Source of the DNA: Aldehydirespirator sp965116665 | Lineage (GTDB): Bacteria > Actinomycetota > Acidimicrobiia > Acidimicrobiales > Aldehydirespiratoraceae | DNA length: 64,000 nt | Direction of reading: 5' to 3' | Assembly: GCA_965116665.1 (NCBI GenBank) | Contig: OZ220709.1 | Coordinates: 1-64,000, forward strand | Made by a program: the position numbers and the translations under genes | Shown here: positions 15,846-24,217 of the stretch, one piece after another | How the letters are laid out: each line of letters starts with the position of its first letter | Numbering within the stretch: position 1 is the first letter of the stretch | The notes under the pieces: generated by a model | Seen by the model: the letters and a program-made list of their open reading frames with translations, nothing else | Told to the model about the DNA's origin: nothing | Database searches by the model: none

Positions 15846-16229
15846 ATGTCATACCGAATCGACCAACCTCTACCGGCCTGGCGGCGCATCGACATCCCAT
15901 CGGTGGCCGGATTCGCGATGGCTGCGGTGGGAGCGTTGGCGCTCTTGGTCGAGGTGAACATCCGTGGCTGGTTGGGGTTCGCTGACTCAGGAGTGGACTT
16001 CGCTGTGATCACCGCGTGGCTCACCGCGGCAGGGCTGCTCTCCGCGTGGGCGTTCCGGCGGGCCGATGGGTGGTGGCCACTGCTGGCTGCCGCAGGCGTC
16101 CTCCTGTCGGTTGTGGCGGTAGCGGTGCTGGCGGTCGTGGCCGTCATCTGGCTGCTCATCAACTTTCCCAACCTCTTGACCGGAGACTCCAAGCGGGGCG
16201 GCAAGGGCAGGCGTAGGCGAAGGCGCTGA
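15846..16229 (+). CDS. 127-residue membrane protein
   Basis: Three hydrophobic segments: PSVAGFAMAAVGALALLVEV, FAVITAWLTAAGLLSAWAF and a long LLAAAGVLLSVVAVAVLAVV run. The tail is very basic (GGKGRRRRRR). There is no transporter or enzyme motif. It starts at ATG 15846, divergent from the interrupted gene at 15702, so the 143 bases between hold two promoters. Function unknown. Confidence 0.6.
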   Translation: MSYRIDQPLPAWRRIDIPSVAGFAMAAVGALALLVEVNIRGWLGFADSGVDFAVITAWLTAAGLLSAWAFRRADGWWPLLAAAGVLLSVVAVAVLAVVAVIWLLINFPNLLTGDSKRGGKGRRRRRR

Positions 16230-16252
16230 GCGCCGTTGGGAGTTCGTCATCC

Positions 16253-17743
16253 ATGCACCACCGACGCAACCAAAGGGACAGCCCCGCAGTATTCCGGCAG
16301 CGGGTGAGACGGTTCCCACGCGACGAGTTGCTGCGAGGCATTGCGCGTGCAACAGCGCAGGAAGCCCTCTTCAGGGATTCTCTAACCAGCCATAGAGAAG
16401 AGACTCTCAGCCTCGTTCGGGAGGGCTACCTGTTCCAGGTCGCCGGAATCTGTGTCACGAACTGCAACAATCATCGCAGCACGCCCGTTGATGAGGCTGC
16501 CGTGAGCGATCTACTCAACGGATTGTTCTCGGTCTGGCCCCCCGAACTCGACAACTTTCGTGAATTCAGGACGTGGCAGCGCATTCTGTCTCGGGTCGCC
16601 TACCTCCAGATGCCGTATCAGATGTCTCCGTGGGAGCCGTTGGCGCGGAGCCTGTGCTTGTTCGGTGACGACCCCCGATTCGGGGAGCCTGTGTTCGAGG
16701 AGAGCCGGTGGGAGACGATTCTCAGAGTGCCGCTGGAGGAGTTCCTGATGATCGCCTTCATCATGTATGCGGCTGCGATCCACAACCCTGGTGGCATCTC
16801 GCGTGAGACGCTGCTAGCTCCGAATGTCCGCCCGGCATTCGAGCCGGTCGGAGCGGAGCGAGCATTGCAGGTCGTGGACTCCTGGCTTGCCCGCCCTGTA
16901 GCTGATCTCGCCCGGCTCGGCCAGGAAGAGACCCTTGACCCCGATGATCTGTGGAGATTCAACCCCTTCTACGAATGGCCCGTAGCAATCATGGACGACG
17001 GCACCTACGTCACCCCCAGCCCTCTGGGAGTGTTGCAACGCCTTGGGCCGCAGGGCCTGTACTTCGTGGGTCGCGATGCTGTGGACGCCCACGCGGACCC
17101 AAGAGCGTTCCGAGCCTTCACCAAAGCTCTGGGGCTTCGGTTCGAGCGCTACATCGGAGTTCAGCTTGGGTTCATCCACCACGCCCAGGTTCACGACGAG
17201 ATCGTCTACGACGACGATCAACGGAGCGTTGACTACATCATCGAGACTCCCGAGGTGCTTGTCCTTGTGGAGGCCAAGTCCGTGGCACCCAACATCGACA
17301 CACGCTCAGGCATCTTCCCCGACCACGGCGATGTGGAGAAGAACATCGAACGAGCTTGCAAACAGATCACCCGTTCAGCGAGTCTCATCGAGCAGGGCCA
17401 CCCAGAGTTCCCGACCTTGAACGGGCGTCAGATGCGCGGCCTCGTCGTCACCCGAGAACAATACTTCAACTTGCAGATGCCGTTCCGAAACAACATCGTC
17501 CAACCCGCTTCCATACCCACGACCATCGCCTCGTCTCAACAACTCGAAGTCGTGATCCCGGCGTTGAGCGACGACGCGGACTGCGGCACGTCGCTGCTAG
17601 GCGCTCTGGGATCAGACCCGAACACTGTGAAGACCTCGCTCGATCCCCTGCCGCTTGGCCGGAATCAACTCCTTGGAGACATCGGAGACCGGTGGCACGC
17701 CGAGCACCGACTGAGCGAGCCGGAGGAAGGCGATGGCCAGTAA
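16253..17743 (+). CDS. Protein with C-terminal PD-(D/E)XK nuclease-like motif
   Basis: A 496-residue protein. The N-terminal ~280 residues are helical and unassigned. A core resembling the PD-(D/E)XK fold follows: FERYIG with Glu298, then SVDYIIETPEVLVLVEAKSV containing Asp327 and Glu340-Ala-Lys342. A helix with KNIERACKQITRSASLI comes next. This D-x12-E-x-K spacing after a conserved helix Glu is the usual active-site layout of restriction-type nucleases. GGGAG upstream of ATG 16253 supports the start. It is followed after 48 bases by another unassigned gene on the same strand. A defence or DNA-processing role is a reasonable inference; the target is not known. Confidence 0.65.
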   Translation: MHHRRNQRDSPAVFRQRVRRFPRDELLRGIARATAQEALFRDSLTSHREETLSLVREGYLFQVAGICVTNCNNHRSTPVDEAAVSDLLNGLFSVWPPELDNFREFRTWQRILSRVAYLQMPYQMSPWEPLARSLCLFGDDPRFGEPVFEESRWETILRVPLEEFLMIAFIMYAAAIHNPGGISRETLLAPNVRPAFEPVGAERALQVVDSWLARPVADLARLGQEETLDPDDLWRFNPFYEWPVAIMDDGTYVTPSPLGVLQRLGPQGLYFVGRDAVDAHADPRAFRAFTKALGLRFERYIGVQLGFIHHAQVHDEIVYDDDQRSVDYIIETPEVLVLVEAKSVAPNIDTRSGIFPDHGDVEKNIERACKQITRSASLIEQGHPEFPTLNGRQMRGLVVTREQYFNLQMPFRNNIVQPASIPTTIASSQQLEVVIPALSDDADCGTSLLGALGSDPNTVKTSLDPLPLGRNQLLGDIGDRWHAEHRLSEPEEGDGQ

Positions 17744-17791
17744 GTCATTTCGGGCTGCCCTTCCCGGAGGCTGTCACGAGCAGCCATCGTC

Positions 17792-18697
17792 ATGAGAGCG
17801 CGAACCCCTCACCCTGCCGTGGCAGAGGTAGGTCAACTCTTGGGAGCGTTTCTAGGAAGCTACGAACTCGCTAGGCGTGAGGTAAACCCCACGCCTGACT
17901 CGCCCTGGCGTGCAGAGGAGGACATGGGATTGCCACCCACGCGTCGGCCCGGCGTAAGCGGTTCGATCCTGACCCATGCGACTCTCTCGACACACCTGCG
18001 GATGCTGGCATCGATGGACTGCATGAAGGGAATCGTCTCCAGCATCGAAGCTGGTACATCGCTCTACTCGGTGTTCCCGCTAGCACGCACTGCCGTTGAA
18101 GGGTTCGCCTACGCGGCATGGATACTGGACCCCCGGATCACGGGACAACAGCGCGCCCTGCGCGGTGCACAAGACCACAAGAAGAGCACCGAGCACCTTC
18201 TCGGCAACCGCAGAGCCGAGAGAGCAGTCAATCCTGCGAGCGAAGAGCAAGCAGAAGCTCTGGACGACAGCATCCGCGGCCTCCAAGAAACCATGCAGCA
18301 CATCAAAGCCGACCTAGCCGTTACCCGGCGTCTAGTACCGAACCCACAGCGAGAGTCCTACCCCGCTATCAGCAAGGTCGTAGCCGAGGCAATGGACGCG
18401 GCCCTGGGCATCCCCGGTGTCGGAACGACCGTCTACGGCTACCTATGCACGGTCGTGCATCCGGGCGTTGCGGGACTGCTGGTTCAGAGGCCGTTTGACG
18501 AAGATCGACGTGACTTCAACATCCCGGTGGATCGCTACCTTGCACCGGTTGGGATGGCCTCACATGTCATGTGCCTCAGCCTCACCAGGCTGTCCCAACA
18601 CTGGGGCCTACCATCACCTGCATCTGACACGGCGGAGCTAACGAACCGGATGCAGGCGAACTTCTACCAATACCGCAACGACCTCGCATTCTCCTAA
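17792..18697 (+). CDS. Unknown helical protein, possibly HEPN-like
   Basis: A 301-residue protein with no clear family. It is helical, with LARTAVEGFAYAAWIL, a charged coiled stretch with QQRALRGAQDHKKSTEHLLG, and later YGYLCTVVHPGVAGLLV. That last motif (a Tyr/Cys-rich helix with a V-H-P turn) resembles the conserved His turn of DUF5677-like HEPN proteins; this is weak. It is the last gene of the island before the repeat cluster. It may be co-transcribed with the nuclease-like gene upstream. Confidence 0.5.
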   Translation: MRARTPHPAVAEVGQLLGAFLGSYELARREVNPTPDSPWRAEEDMGLPPTRRPGVSGSILTHATLSTHLRMLASMDCMKGIVSSIEAGTSLYSVFPLARTAVEGFAYAAWILDPRITGQQRALRGAQDHKKSTEHLLGNRRAERAVNPASEEQAEALDDSIRGLQETMQHIKADLAVTRRLVPNPQRESYPAISKVVAEAMDAALGIPGVGTTVYGYLCTVVHPGVAGLLVQRPFDEDRRDFNIPVDRYLAPVGMASHVMCLSLTRLSQHWGLPSPASDTAELTNRMQANFYQYRNDLAFS

Positions 18698-19159
18698 GCC
18701 ACACGTCCCGAGTCTCCACGGGGACAACTACCGATGGCGACGACTTCTCTGGCACCACGTAGAGCTTGCCTCGGCTAACAGCGTGCCCCCTGCTTTGCCG
18801 GGGCCTCCACTGGCAGCTCCGCTCCGCCATGCTTCGCGCCGCTCTGACCTCTGGAAATGCCGTCCACGTCGTGCTGGTGGGATGGGTCACCACGCAATCA
18901 GCGTTCGAGAACCAGAGTGCGACCGTTCCAGAGGGTCACCGTAACCCTCTGACCTCGGGTTCTATGAATGCAGGGTGACCTGTGGGAGAGCCAGGAACAG
19001 CGATACGGCAAGATAAGCTCAGCTACACGATCCGCGCTTCGCGCCGCTCTGACCTCAGGTAACAGTAGGCACCAAAAAAGTCGTCCGATACTTCGGCAAA
19101 ACACGTCCGACGCACCCAACCCGCCCCTACGTTTACCGAGGTCAGACGGGGCTTTTCTA
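18698..19159. other. Gene-poor island edge with short repeats and a hairpin
   Basis: About 460 bases without a convincing gene. The 12-base pattern TCTGACCTC(T/G/A)GG occurs at 18843-18854, 18948-18959 and 19048-19059. CCGAGGTCAGA occurs inverted at 19136-19146. The first and third copies lie inside a longer identical stretch (18831-18851 and 19036-19056). A perfect 8-bp hairpin sits at 18929-18951. A GCCCC...GGGGC stem followed by TTTTCTATTT at about 19122-19165 could end transcription. The acetamidase homology ends just after this region, so it marks the island boundary. Confidence 0.6.
18929..18951. repeat. Perfect 8-bp hairpin with 7-base loop
   Basis: CAGAGGGT (18929-18936) pairs with ACCCTCTG (18944-18951) around the loop CACCGTA. 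The right arm runs into one of the TCTGACCTCGGG repeats. No U-tract follows, so it is not a classic terminator. A protein-binding or recombination site is possible. Confidence 0.6.
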
Positions 19160-19866
19160 TTTCGCGCCAGCGCCGTCGCGCCCTTCACAAGGTGCTTCAC
19201 ATCCAGATTGCCGCCGAAGCGGCCCGGCGGGGGGGAGCGCACGGGATCACTGGTGTCGGGAGTCACGCCCATCATCCCCAGGAAGGGCGCGATCGGGTAG
19301 CGCACGGCACGGTCCTCGCCGTAGCGAAGCACGGCCGTGCCCCGGTCGGCGTCGCCCTCCACTTCGGTGAACACCGACACGGTGCCCTGCGGGGTGCCGG
19401 GTGTGAGCGTGTCGGGGGGCGCGGACCCGTCGGGCATCTCACCGGGCAGCGCACCCAGCCCGTGGCGGTTGGAGGTGACGCCATAGGGCACCCTGAGGGC
19501 GAATCCCAGCACATCCACCCGCAGCAAGTCGCCTGGTTCGGCGCCTCGAACGTCGATCGGCCCGGTCACCACATGGGGGCCGTCGACTTCGAAGGAGTGA
19601 GCGGCGTCACGGGCTATCTCCACCGCATCGGCGAGCACCCCGGAGGGTTCGACGGCGCGGGCGGCGAAGAAGGCCACCGGATCACGGCCCTGATCCTCGA
19701 GAATCCCCTCGTGCGACAGGGTGTCCACGGTGAGGACCGCGCCGTCGTTCACCGACATCACCGAGGCTGACTGGCGGTTCGGCCACCAGCCCCACCGGCT
19801 GGTCTCGACGGTGACCGGGAGGTAGTGGTCACCGTCGATGCGGCCCCGGCCCGCATTCAGGATCAA
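19160..19866 (-). pseudogene. Acetamidase/formamidase family gene, 3' truncated
   Basis: The frame encodes the N-terminal ~230 residues of an FmdA/AmdA-type amidase: HYLPVTVETSRWGWWPN, then LTVDTLSHEG, HVVTGPIDVRGAEPGDLLRV and the late motif PPGRFGGNLDVKHLVKGAT. In intact relatives a further ~100 residues of catalytic domain follow this motif. Here the sequence changes to unrelated, non-family sequence at about 19160, beside the repeat cluster, although no stop occurs at once. The start is uncertain (TTG 19866 proposed; no good ribosome site). A deletion or island insertion has removed the C-terminus, so the product is probably inactive. Confidence 0.75.
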
Positions 19867-19987
19867 GGCCGCCCCCTGCCCATCGGTGACGCAGCAGTGG
19901 CGTGCGTCCCGCCCGTGGTTGCGCGGGTCCTCGTGTCCTGCACCCTTGAGATTCTGGCATAGGCGCAGCCGCCTATGCTCGGCGGCA

Positions 19988-21403
19988 GTGACCGTCGAGA
20001 CAGCCGACACCGCCTCCGCGCCGGCACCGGTGACGCTCCTGGTGGCCGGCGGGGACGTCGTGACCATGAACCCGGCCCGGGAGGTTCTCGTGGGCGGAAC
20101 GGTGGCGGTGGCCGGCGACGTGGTCGCCGCGGTCGGCTCGAGCACGGAACTGGCCGGCCACTATCCCGAGGCCGAGGTGATCGACGCCACCGGCTGCGTG
20201 GTCACACCCGGGATGGTCAACGCCCACCAGCACCTGACCGGTGATCCCCTCATCCGCAGTTGCATCCCCGATCTGCTGCCCCCGGGAGCGTCGATCTTCG
20301 AATGGTCCGTGCCTGCTCACGGGGCCCACACCGGCGACGACGACGAGCTCTCGGCGTTGCTTTCCTCGGTCGAGAACCTGGCCAACGGGGTCACCACCGT
20401 GGTGGAGGCGGGAACGGTGGCCAACCCGCACCGGGCCGCGGCCGGAATGCGTCGGGCCGGGATCCGCGGCACCATGGGAACCTGGGGGTGGGACATAGAA
20501 GAGGGTCCGTTCACAGCGCCGGCCACCGACGTCCTGGACCGCCAGCGCGAGGTGGTCGACAGCCTCGGCTCGGGCGGGCTCGTCGAGGGGTGGGTGACCC
20601 TGGTCGGCCACGACCTCGCCTCCGACGAGCTGCTGGCCGGAGCTGCGGACCTGGCCCGAGCCCTGGGCACCGGGCTCACCATGCACATGTCACCCACCTC
20701 CTCTGATCCCGAGCGGTACCTGGCCCGCACCGGGCGCCGGCCTCTGGTCCATCTCGACGCGCTGGGCGTGCTCGGGCCGCACCTGCTGGTGGGTCACGGT
20801 GTCTGGCTCGACGACTCCGAGGTGGAACTGGTGCTGAGCACATCGACGGCCATTGCCTACTGCCCGTGGGCGTATCTGCGTCTGGGCCAGGGAGTGGCCG
20901 GCCAGGGACGCCACGCCGAGATCGTGGAGCGGGGCGGGCGGGTGGCGCTGGGCTGCGACGCCTCCAACGCGGGCGACACCTCCGACATCCTGCGGACGGC
21001 GGCGCTGGCGGCCGGGCTGGCCCGCGACACCCGAGTGGACCCGGAGCGTTTCGGCGCCCACGCCGCATTCGAGCTGGCCACCATCGCCGGGGCCGCCGCC
21101 ATCGGCATGGACGACCGGATCGGGAGCATCGAGCCGGGCAAGCAGGCCGACATGGTGGTGCACGACACGTCATCGATCGGCTGGACACCTCGGGGCGAGA
21201 CGGTGCTCCACCTCGTATGGGGGACCGACGGTCGTTCGGTGCGCGACGTGGTGGTGGCCGGTCGCCAAGTCATCAGGGATGGCTCCTGCACCACGGTGGA
21301 CATTGCCGCCCTGCGTGCCGAGGCGACCGCGGCTCAGCGGTCGCTGCTGGAAAGAGCCGGACTCGAGATCCCCCATGGCTGGCCCCACATTCCGAGTGCC
21401 TGA
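19988..21403 (+). CDS. Metal-dependent amidohydrolase (chlorohydrolase/deaminase type)
   Basis: A 471-residue member of the TrzA/AtzA/SAH-deaminase group that hydrolyses C-N bonds of ring or guanidino substrates. Metal-site motifs: VVTPGMVNAHQHLTGD (here H-Q-H), LTMHMSPT with its His, LVGHGVWLDD with its His, and LGCDASNAGD with the catalytic Asp. The C-terminal beta sandwich shows GSIEPGKQADMVVHD. GTG 19988 is chosen because longer extensions run into the divergent acetamidase. It stands next to the truncated amidase and is paralogous to the gene at 31090. Substrate unknown. Confidence 0.85.
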   Translation: MTVETADTASAPAPVTLLVAGGDVVTMNPAREVLVGGTVAVAGDVVAAVGSSTELAGHYPEAEVIDATGCVVTPGMVNAHQHLTGDPLIRSCIPDLLPPGASIFEWSVPAHGAHTGDDDELSALLSSVENLANGVTTVVEAGTVANPHRAAAGMRRAGIRGTMGTWGWDIEEGPFTAPATDVLDRQREVVDSLGSGGLVEGWVTLVGHDLASDELLAGAADLARALGTGLTMHMSPTSSDPERYLARTGRRPLVHLDALGVLGPHLLVGHGVWLDDSEVELVLSTSTAIAYCPWAYLRLGQGVAGQGRHAEIVERGGRVALGCDASNAGDTSDILRTAALAAGLARDTRVDPERFGAHAAFELATIAGAAAIGMDDRIGSIEPGKQADMVVHDTSSIGWTPRGETVLHLVWGTDGRSVRDVVVAGRQVIRDGSCTTVDIAALRAEATAAQRSLLERAGLEIPHGWPHIPSA

Positions 21404-21420
21404 AGTCGCGTGGCCCCCAG

Positions 21421-21609
21421 GCCCGAGCGGCCCTCAGGTCGCAGCGAAGGCAAGCGGGCAACATGCCCGAGCGGCCCTCAGGTCGCAGCGAAGGTAAGCG
21501 GGCAACATGCCCGAGCGGCCCTCAGGTCGCAGCGAAGGTAAGCGGGCAACATGCCCGAGCGGCCCTCAGGTCGCAGCGAAGGTAAGCGGGCAACATGCCC
21601 GAGCGGCCC
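21421..21609. repeat. Four tandem 44-bp repeats plus a partial fifth
   Basis: Units start at 21421, 21465, 21509 and 21553. Each begins GCCCGAGCGGCCCTCAGGTC and ends AAGCGGGCAACAT. They are identical apart from one base in the first unit (CAAGC for TAAGC). A truncated fifth unit (GCCCGAGCGGCCC) follows at 21597. Each unit starts GCCCG and carries CGGGC near its end, so each could fold back on itself. The array lies between an amidohydrolase and an alcohol dehydrogenase gene on the same strand. Head-to-tail units without spacers exclude a CRISPR. Confidence 0.9.
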
Positions 21610-21670
21610 GTGAGGGAGCGAGCAGGAGCGGGAGCATAGAGTCACCGGGACGGCCCGAAAGGGGAGCATC

Positions 21671-22687
21671 ATGCAGGTAGCAGTGGTCACCGGACCGGGA
21701 GCGGTCGAGCTCCGCGATGAGCCCAGACCCCGGACCGGTCCCACCGACGTGTTGATCGAGGTGGCCACCTGCGGCCTGTGCACGATGGAGCGCCGCCTGT
21801 TCGCCGGAACGAAGCCGATCTATCCCGTCGCCCCGGGCCACGAGGCCGCGGGCCGGGTCGTGGAGGCGGGCGAGGCGGTGGCGTCCCTCCCAGGAACCCC
21901 GCAGATCGGCGATCTGGTCACCATGGACCTGCTCACCCGGTGCGACACCTGCCATATGTGCCGGCGGGGCCGTAGCGCGCTGTGCAAGCGACCCCAGGGC
22001 GGGACGTTGAGTGACGGGACGATCTCGATGGGCGCCGGTCTCGCCGAGGTGGTGAGAGCGGCCGCCGCCCAGACCTACCGCGTGGGCGAGATCCCCGTCG
22101 AGCACGCCGCCATGGGGGAGCCGCTGGCCTGCGTGGTGCATTCGGTGAGGCTGAGCGGTTTCAGGTCCGGGGATCGGGTCGCGGTCATCGGCGCGGGCTA
22201 CATGGGTCGACTCCACCTAGCCCTGTGCCGGGCGTGGGGCGCGGCCTCGGTCGGTCTGATCGATGTGAGCGACCAGCGCCGGGATGAGGCGGCCGAGGCC
22301 GGGGCTACGAGGGTGGCCGACCCCGCGGACCTGGTCGGTTGGCAGGCCGATCACGACATCGTGTTCGTCACCGCGGGGGTCCCGGGCGCGGTGGAGCTCG
22401 CCATGGACCTTTGCGACGACGCCGGCGCCGTGGTCCTCTACGGCGCCTTCGGAAAGGATGTGATGGCGTCGGTGGGCGCCGACCGCATCCACCACCACGA
22501 GCTGTCCATCATCGGCGTGTTCAGCCAGGAGCCCGATGACTGGCGGACCGCTGCGGGCCTGCTGGAGTCGGGCGCTCTGGCGGCCGACCTGGATCGCCTG
22601 GTCACGGCCCGCTACAGGCTGGCCGAAGTCGCCGATGCCCTGACTCTGGCCGTCGAGCAGCCCGTCTACCGGGTGATGGTGGGTTGA
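21671..22687 (+). CDS. Zinc-dependent alcohol dehydrogenase (MDR family)
   Basis: A 338-residue medium-chain dehydrogenase. The catalytic Zn ligands are visible: Cys in TCGLCTMERR and the GHEAAG His-Glu. Four structural-Zn cysteines cluster in RCDTCHMCRRGRSALC. The nucleotide fold shows VAVIGAGYMGRLHLAL at about residue 170. It should oxidise an alcohol or polyol with NAD(P). GGGGAGC seven bases before the ATG gives the start. A sugar-kinase-type gene follows, so polyol use is plausible but unproved. Confidence 0.85.
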   Translation: MQVAVVTGPGAVELRDEPRPRTGPTDVLIEVATCGLCTMERRLFAGTKPIYPVAPGHEAAGRVVEAGEAVASLPGTPQIGDLVTMDLLTRCDTCHMCRRGRSALCKRPQGGTLSDGTISMGAGLAEVVRAAAAQTYRVGEIPVEHAAMGEPLACVVHSVRLSGFRSGDRVAVIGAGYMGRLHLALCRAWGAASVGLIDVSDQRRDEAAEAGATRVADPADLVGWQADHDIVFVTAGVPGAVELAMDLCDDAGAVVLYGAFGKDVMASVGADRIHHHELSIIGVFSQEPDDWRTAAGLLESGALAADLDRLVTARYRLAEVADALTLAVEQPVYRVMVG

Positions 22688-22728
22688 GCCGCCGGGCGCA
22701 AACCGCGCAGCTCATGAGGGGTTCGGCG

Positions 22729-22776
22729 AAATCTGTGTGGGTTTTGCTCCTATACGACGGCTTTCTCTACAGATTT
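22729..22776 (+). repeat. 48-bp dispersed repeat, copy A
   Basis: Begins AAATCTGT and ends ACAGATTT (perfect inverted ends), with TACGACGGCTTTCTCT in the right half. It sits between the alcohol dehydrogenase and the FGGY kinase. Aligns without gaps to the copies at 32508, 56903, 57973 and 59008. Confidence 0.85.
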
Positions 22777-22852
22777 GGGGAGCGGCCCGTGAGCGCAGTG
22801 AACAGGAGAGGGAGTTGAGCGGGAGTCCGCCGCGGGCAGTGGGCGATTCGCG

Positions 22853-24178
22853 GTGAGTCCCGTCGTGGTCGGGGTCGACCTGGGCACCGGCGGGGCCCGC
22901 GCGGTGGCGCTCGCCCCCGACGGCGACGTCAAGCTCTGGATGTACGAACCGTTCGAGGGAGCCCTGTCCTGGCCCCCGGGCCGGGCCGACCCCGCCGCCT
23001 GGCTCGACGGCCTGGGCCGCCTGCTGGCCAGGGTCAACGAGTCCGGTTTGGAGATAGCCGCGGTGGGGGTCGGCGGGCAGAGCCCCACGACCGTGCCCCT
23101 GGCGGGCCGCGGCGGCAGCGCCACCGCGGGGATGGCCGCCACCTGCCGCCATCCGGCCGGGAACGGCCTGGGCCGCACCGAGCACCACCTCGCCCAGCTT
23201 GAGTTCCTCAGCGACGAGGCGGGACGCCCGCTGGCCGGAGCCCAGATCTGGGACTGGGCGCTGCGCTGCCTCGGCGCCGACGACATCCAGGGGCTGTGGC
23301 CCGGCGAGGAGACAATCCCGGGCTACGGCGACCGGGTGGCGGTCGGCACCATTACCGGCGAATGCGACGGCTCGCTGGGCCTGGCCGCCGGCACCCCTCT
23401 GGTGAGCGCGTCCAACGACGCCTACATGAGCTTCTGGGCCGGAGGGCTCTTCACTCACCGCAGGGGCCACGATCCCGGCGGTCGCACCGGCGGCTTGGGC
23501 GTGGCCGTGGACGCCGCGAAGCGGCCACCCAACATGCTCGGCTTCTTCAGCCCGGTGGCGGGGGTCGAGGTGGTCGGGGGGGCCACCAACGGGCACGGGC
23601 AGTTGCTGGAGTGGTGGTCGGCCATGTCGGGCCGGTCCATTGAGGAGTTGCTGGGCCTGGCCACCGGGGTGGCTCCCGGCGCGGGCGGGTTGCTGGTCCT
23701 GCCCTACCACGACGGCGAACGGGCGCCCCGGTGGGAGCCTCGCCTGAGGGGCGAGATACACGGGCTGACCTTCAGCGCGGGCGTGGCCGAGATCGCCCGG
23801 GCTGTGCTGGAGGCCGCCGGCTACGGCCTGCGGCACATCCAAGAGGAGTTGCGGGCGTCCGGCGTGGAGATGGACGTGATGTGCTGCGCCGGCTCCCCGG
23901 CGCTCAGCCGCCTGTGGTGCTCGATCAAGGCGTCGATCCTGGAGGTTGCGGTCGACATGCCCGATCGGCCCGACCAACTCTCCGCCCACGGCTGCGCGCT
24001 GGCTGCGGGCTCGGCGCTGGCGTGGTGGGACCCTGTCGGCACCGAGACCATGGACTCCTGGCCGCTCGCGGCCATGACCCTGATCGAGCCGTCCCCCGAC
24101 GACGCGTACCGCGCCGGCTACGAGCGGTTCGTGGCCTTGGGCGACGCCGCGGTCGCCCGGCTTGACGGTCCGGTCTAG
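22853..24178 (+). CDS. FGGY-family carbohydrate kinase
   Basis: A 441-residue ATP-dependent sugar or polyol kinase. The N-terminal phosphate loop is VVGVDLGTGGARAVAL. The mid region holds SNDAYMSFWAGG, the hinge has the substrate-like GGATNGHGQLLEWW, and the C-terminal ATPase half shows CCAGSPALSRLW (family GGGA(S/R)S position changed to CAGSP). Start is GTG 22853; an upstream AGGAGAGGGAG run is too far away to be sure. It follows an alcohol dehydrogenase on the same strand, consistent with polyol catabolism. The exact sugar cannot be read from sequence. The altered C-terminal motif may affect ATP binding. Confidence 0.8.
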   Translation: MSPVVVGVDLGTGGARAVALAPDGDVKLWMYEPFEGALSWPPGRADPAAWLDGLGRLLARVNESGLEIAAVGVGGQSPTTVPLAGRGGSATAGMAATCRHPAGNGLGRTEHHLAQLEFLSDEAGRPLAGAQIWDWALRCLGADDIQGLWPGEETIPGYGDRVAVGTITGECDGSLGLAAGTPLVSASNDAYMSFWAGGLFTHRRGHDPGGRTGGLGVAVDAAKRPPNMLGFFSPVAGVEVVGGATNGHGQLLEWWSAMSGRSIEELLGLATGVAPGAGGLLVLPYHDGERAPRWEPRLRGEIHGLTFSAGVAEIARAVLEAAGYGLRHIQEELRASGVEMDVMCCAGSPALSRLWCSIKASILEVAVDMPDRPDQLSAHGCALAAGSALAWWDPVGTETMDSWPLAAMTLIEPSPDDAYRAGYERFVALGDAAVARLDGPV

Positions 24179-24217
24179 CGTGGTCGGCACCACTTGTTCA
24201 GCGATGAGGAGACCGTC

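Noticed and set aside
18929..18966. tRNA-like anticodon arm and T-loop
   Set aside because: The loop lacks the required T33, and no acceptor or D arm can be built.
19058..19180. Frame reading TKKVVRYFGKTRP then RPYVYRGQTGLFYF
   Set aside because: Looks protein-like but has no start codon after an upstream stop and runs into the amidase antisense strand; could be an unrecognised remnant.
18968..19300. 110-residue frame across the island edge
   Set aside because: It runs over repeats and antisense to the amidase; no ribosome site or family motif.
21421..21609. CRISPR array
   Set aside because: Units are head-to-tail with no variable spacers, and no cas genes are near.
22729..22790. Conserved peptide (YDGFLYRFG) encoded by the 48-bp repeat
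   Set aside because: The frame has stops in copies D and E, so similarity is due to the DNA repeat and not to coding.
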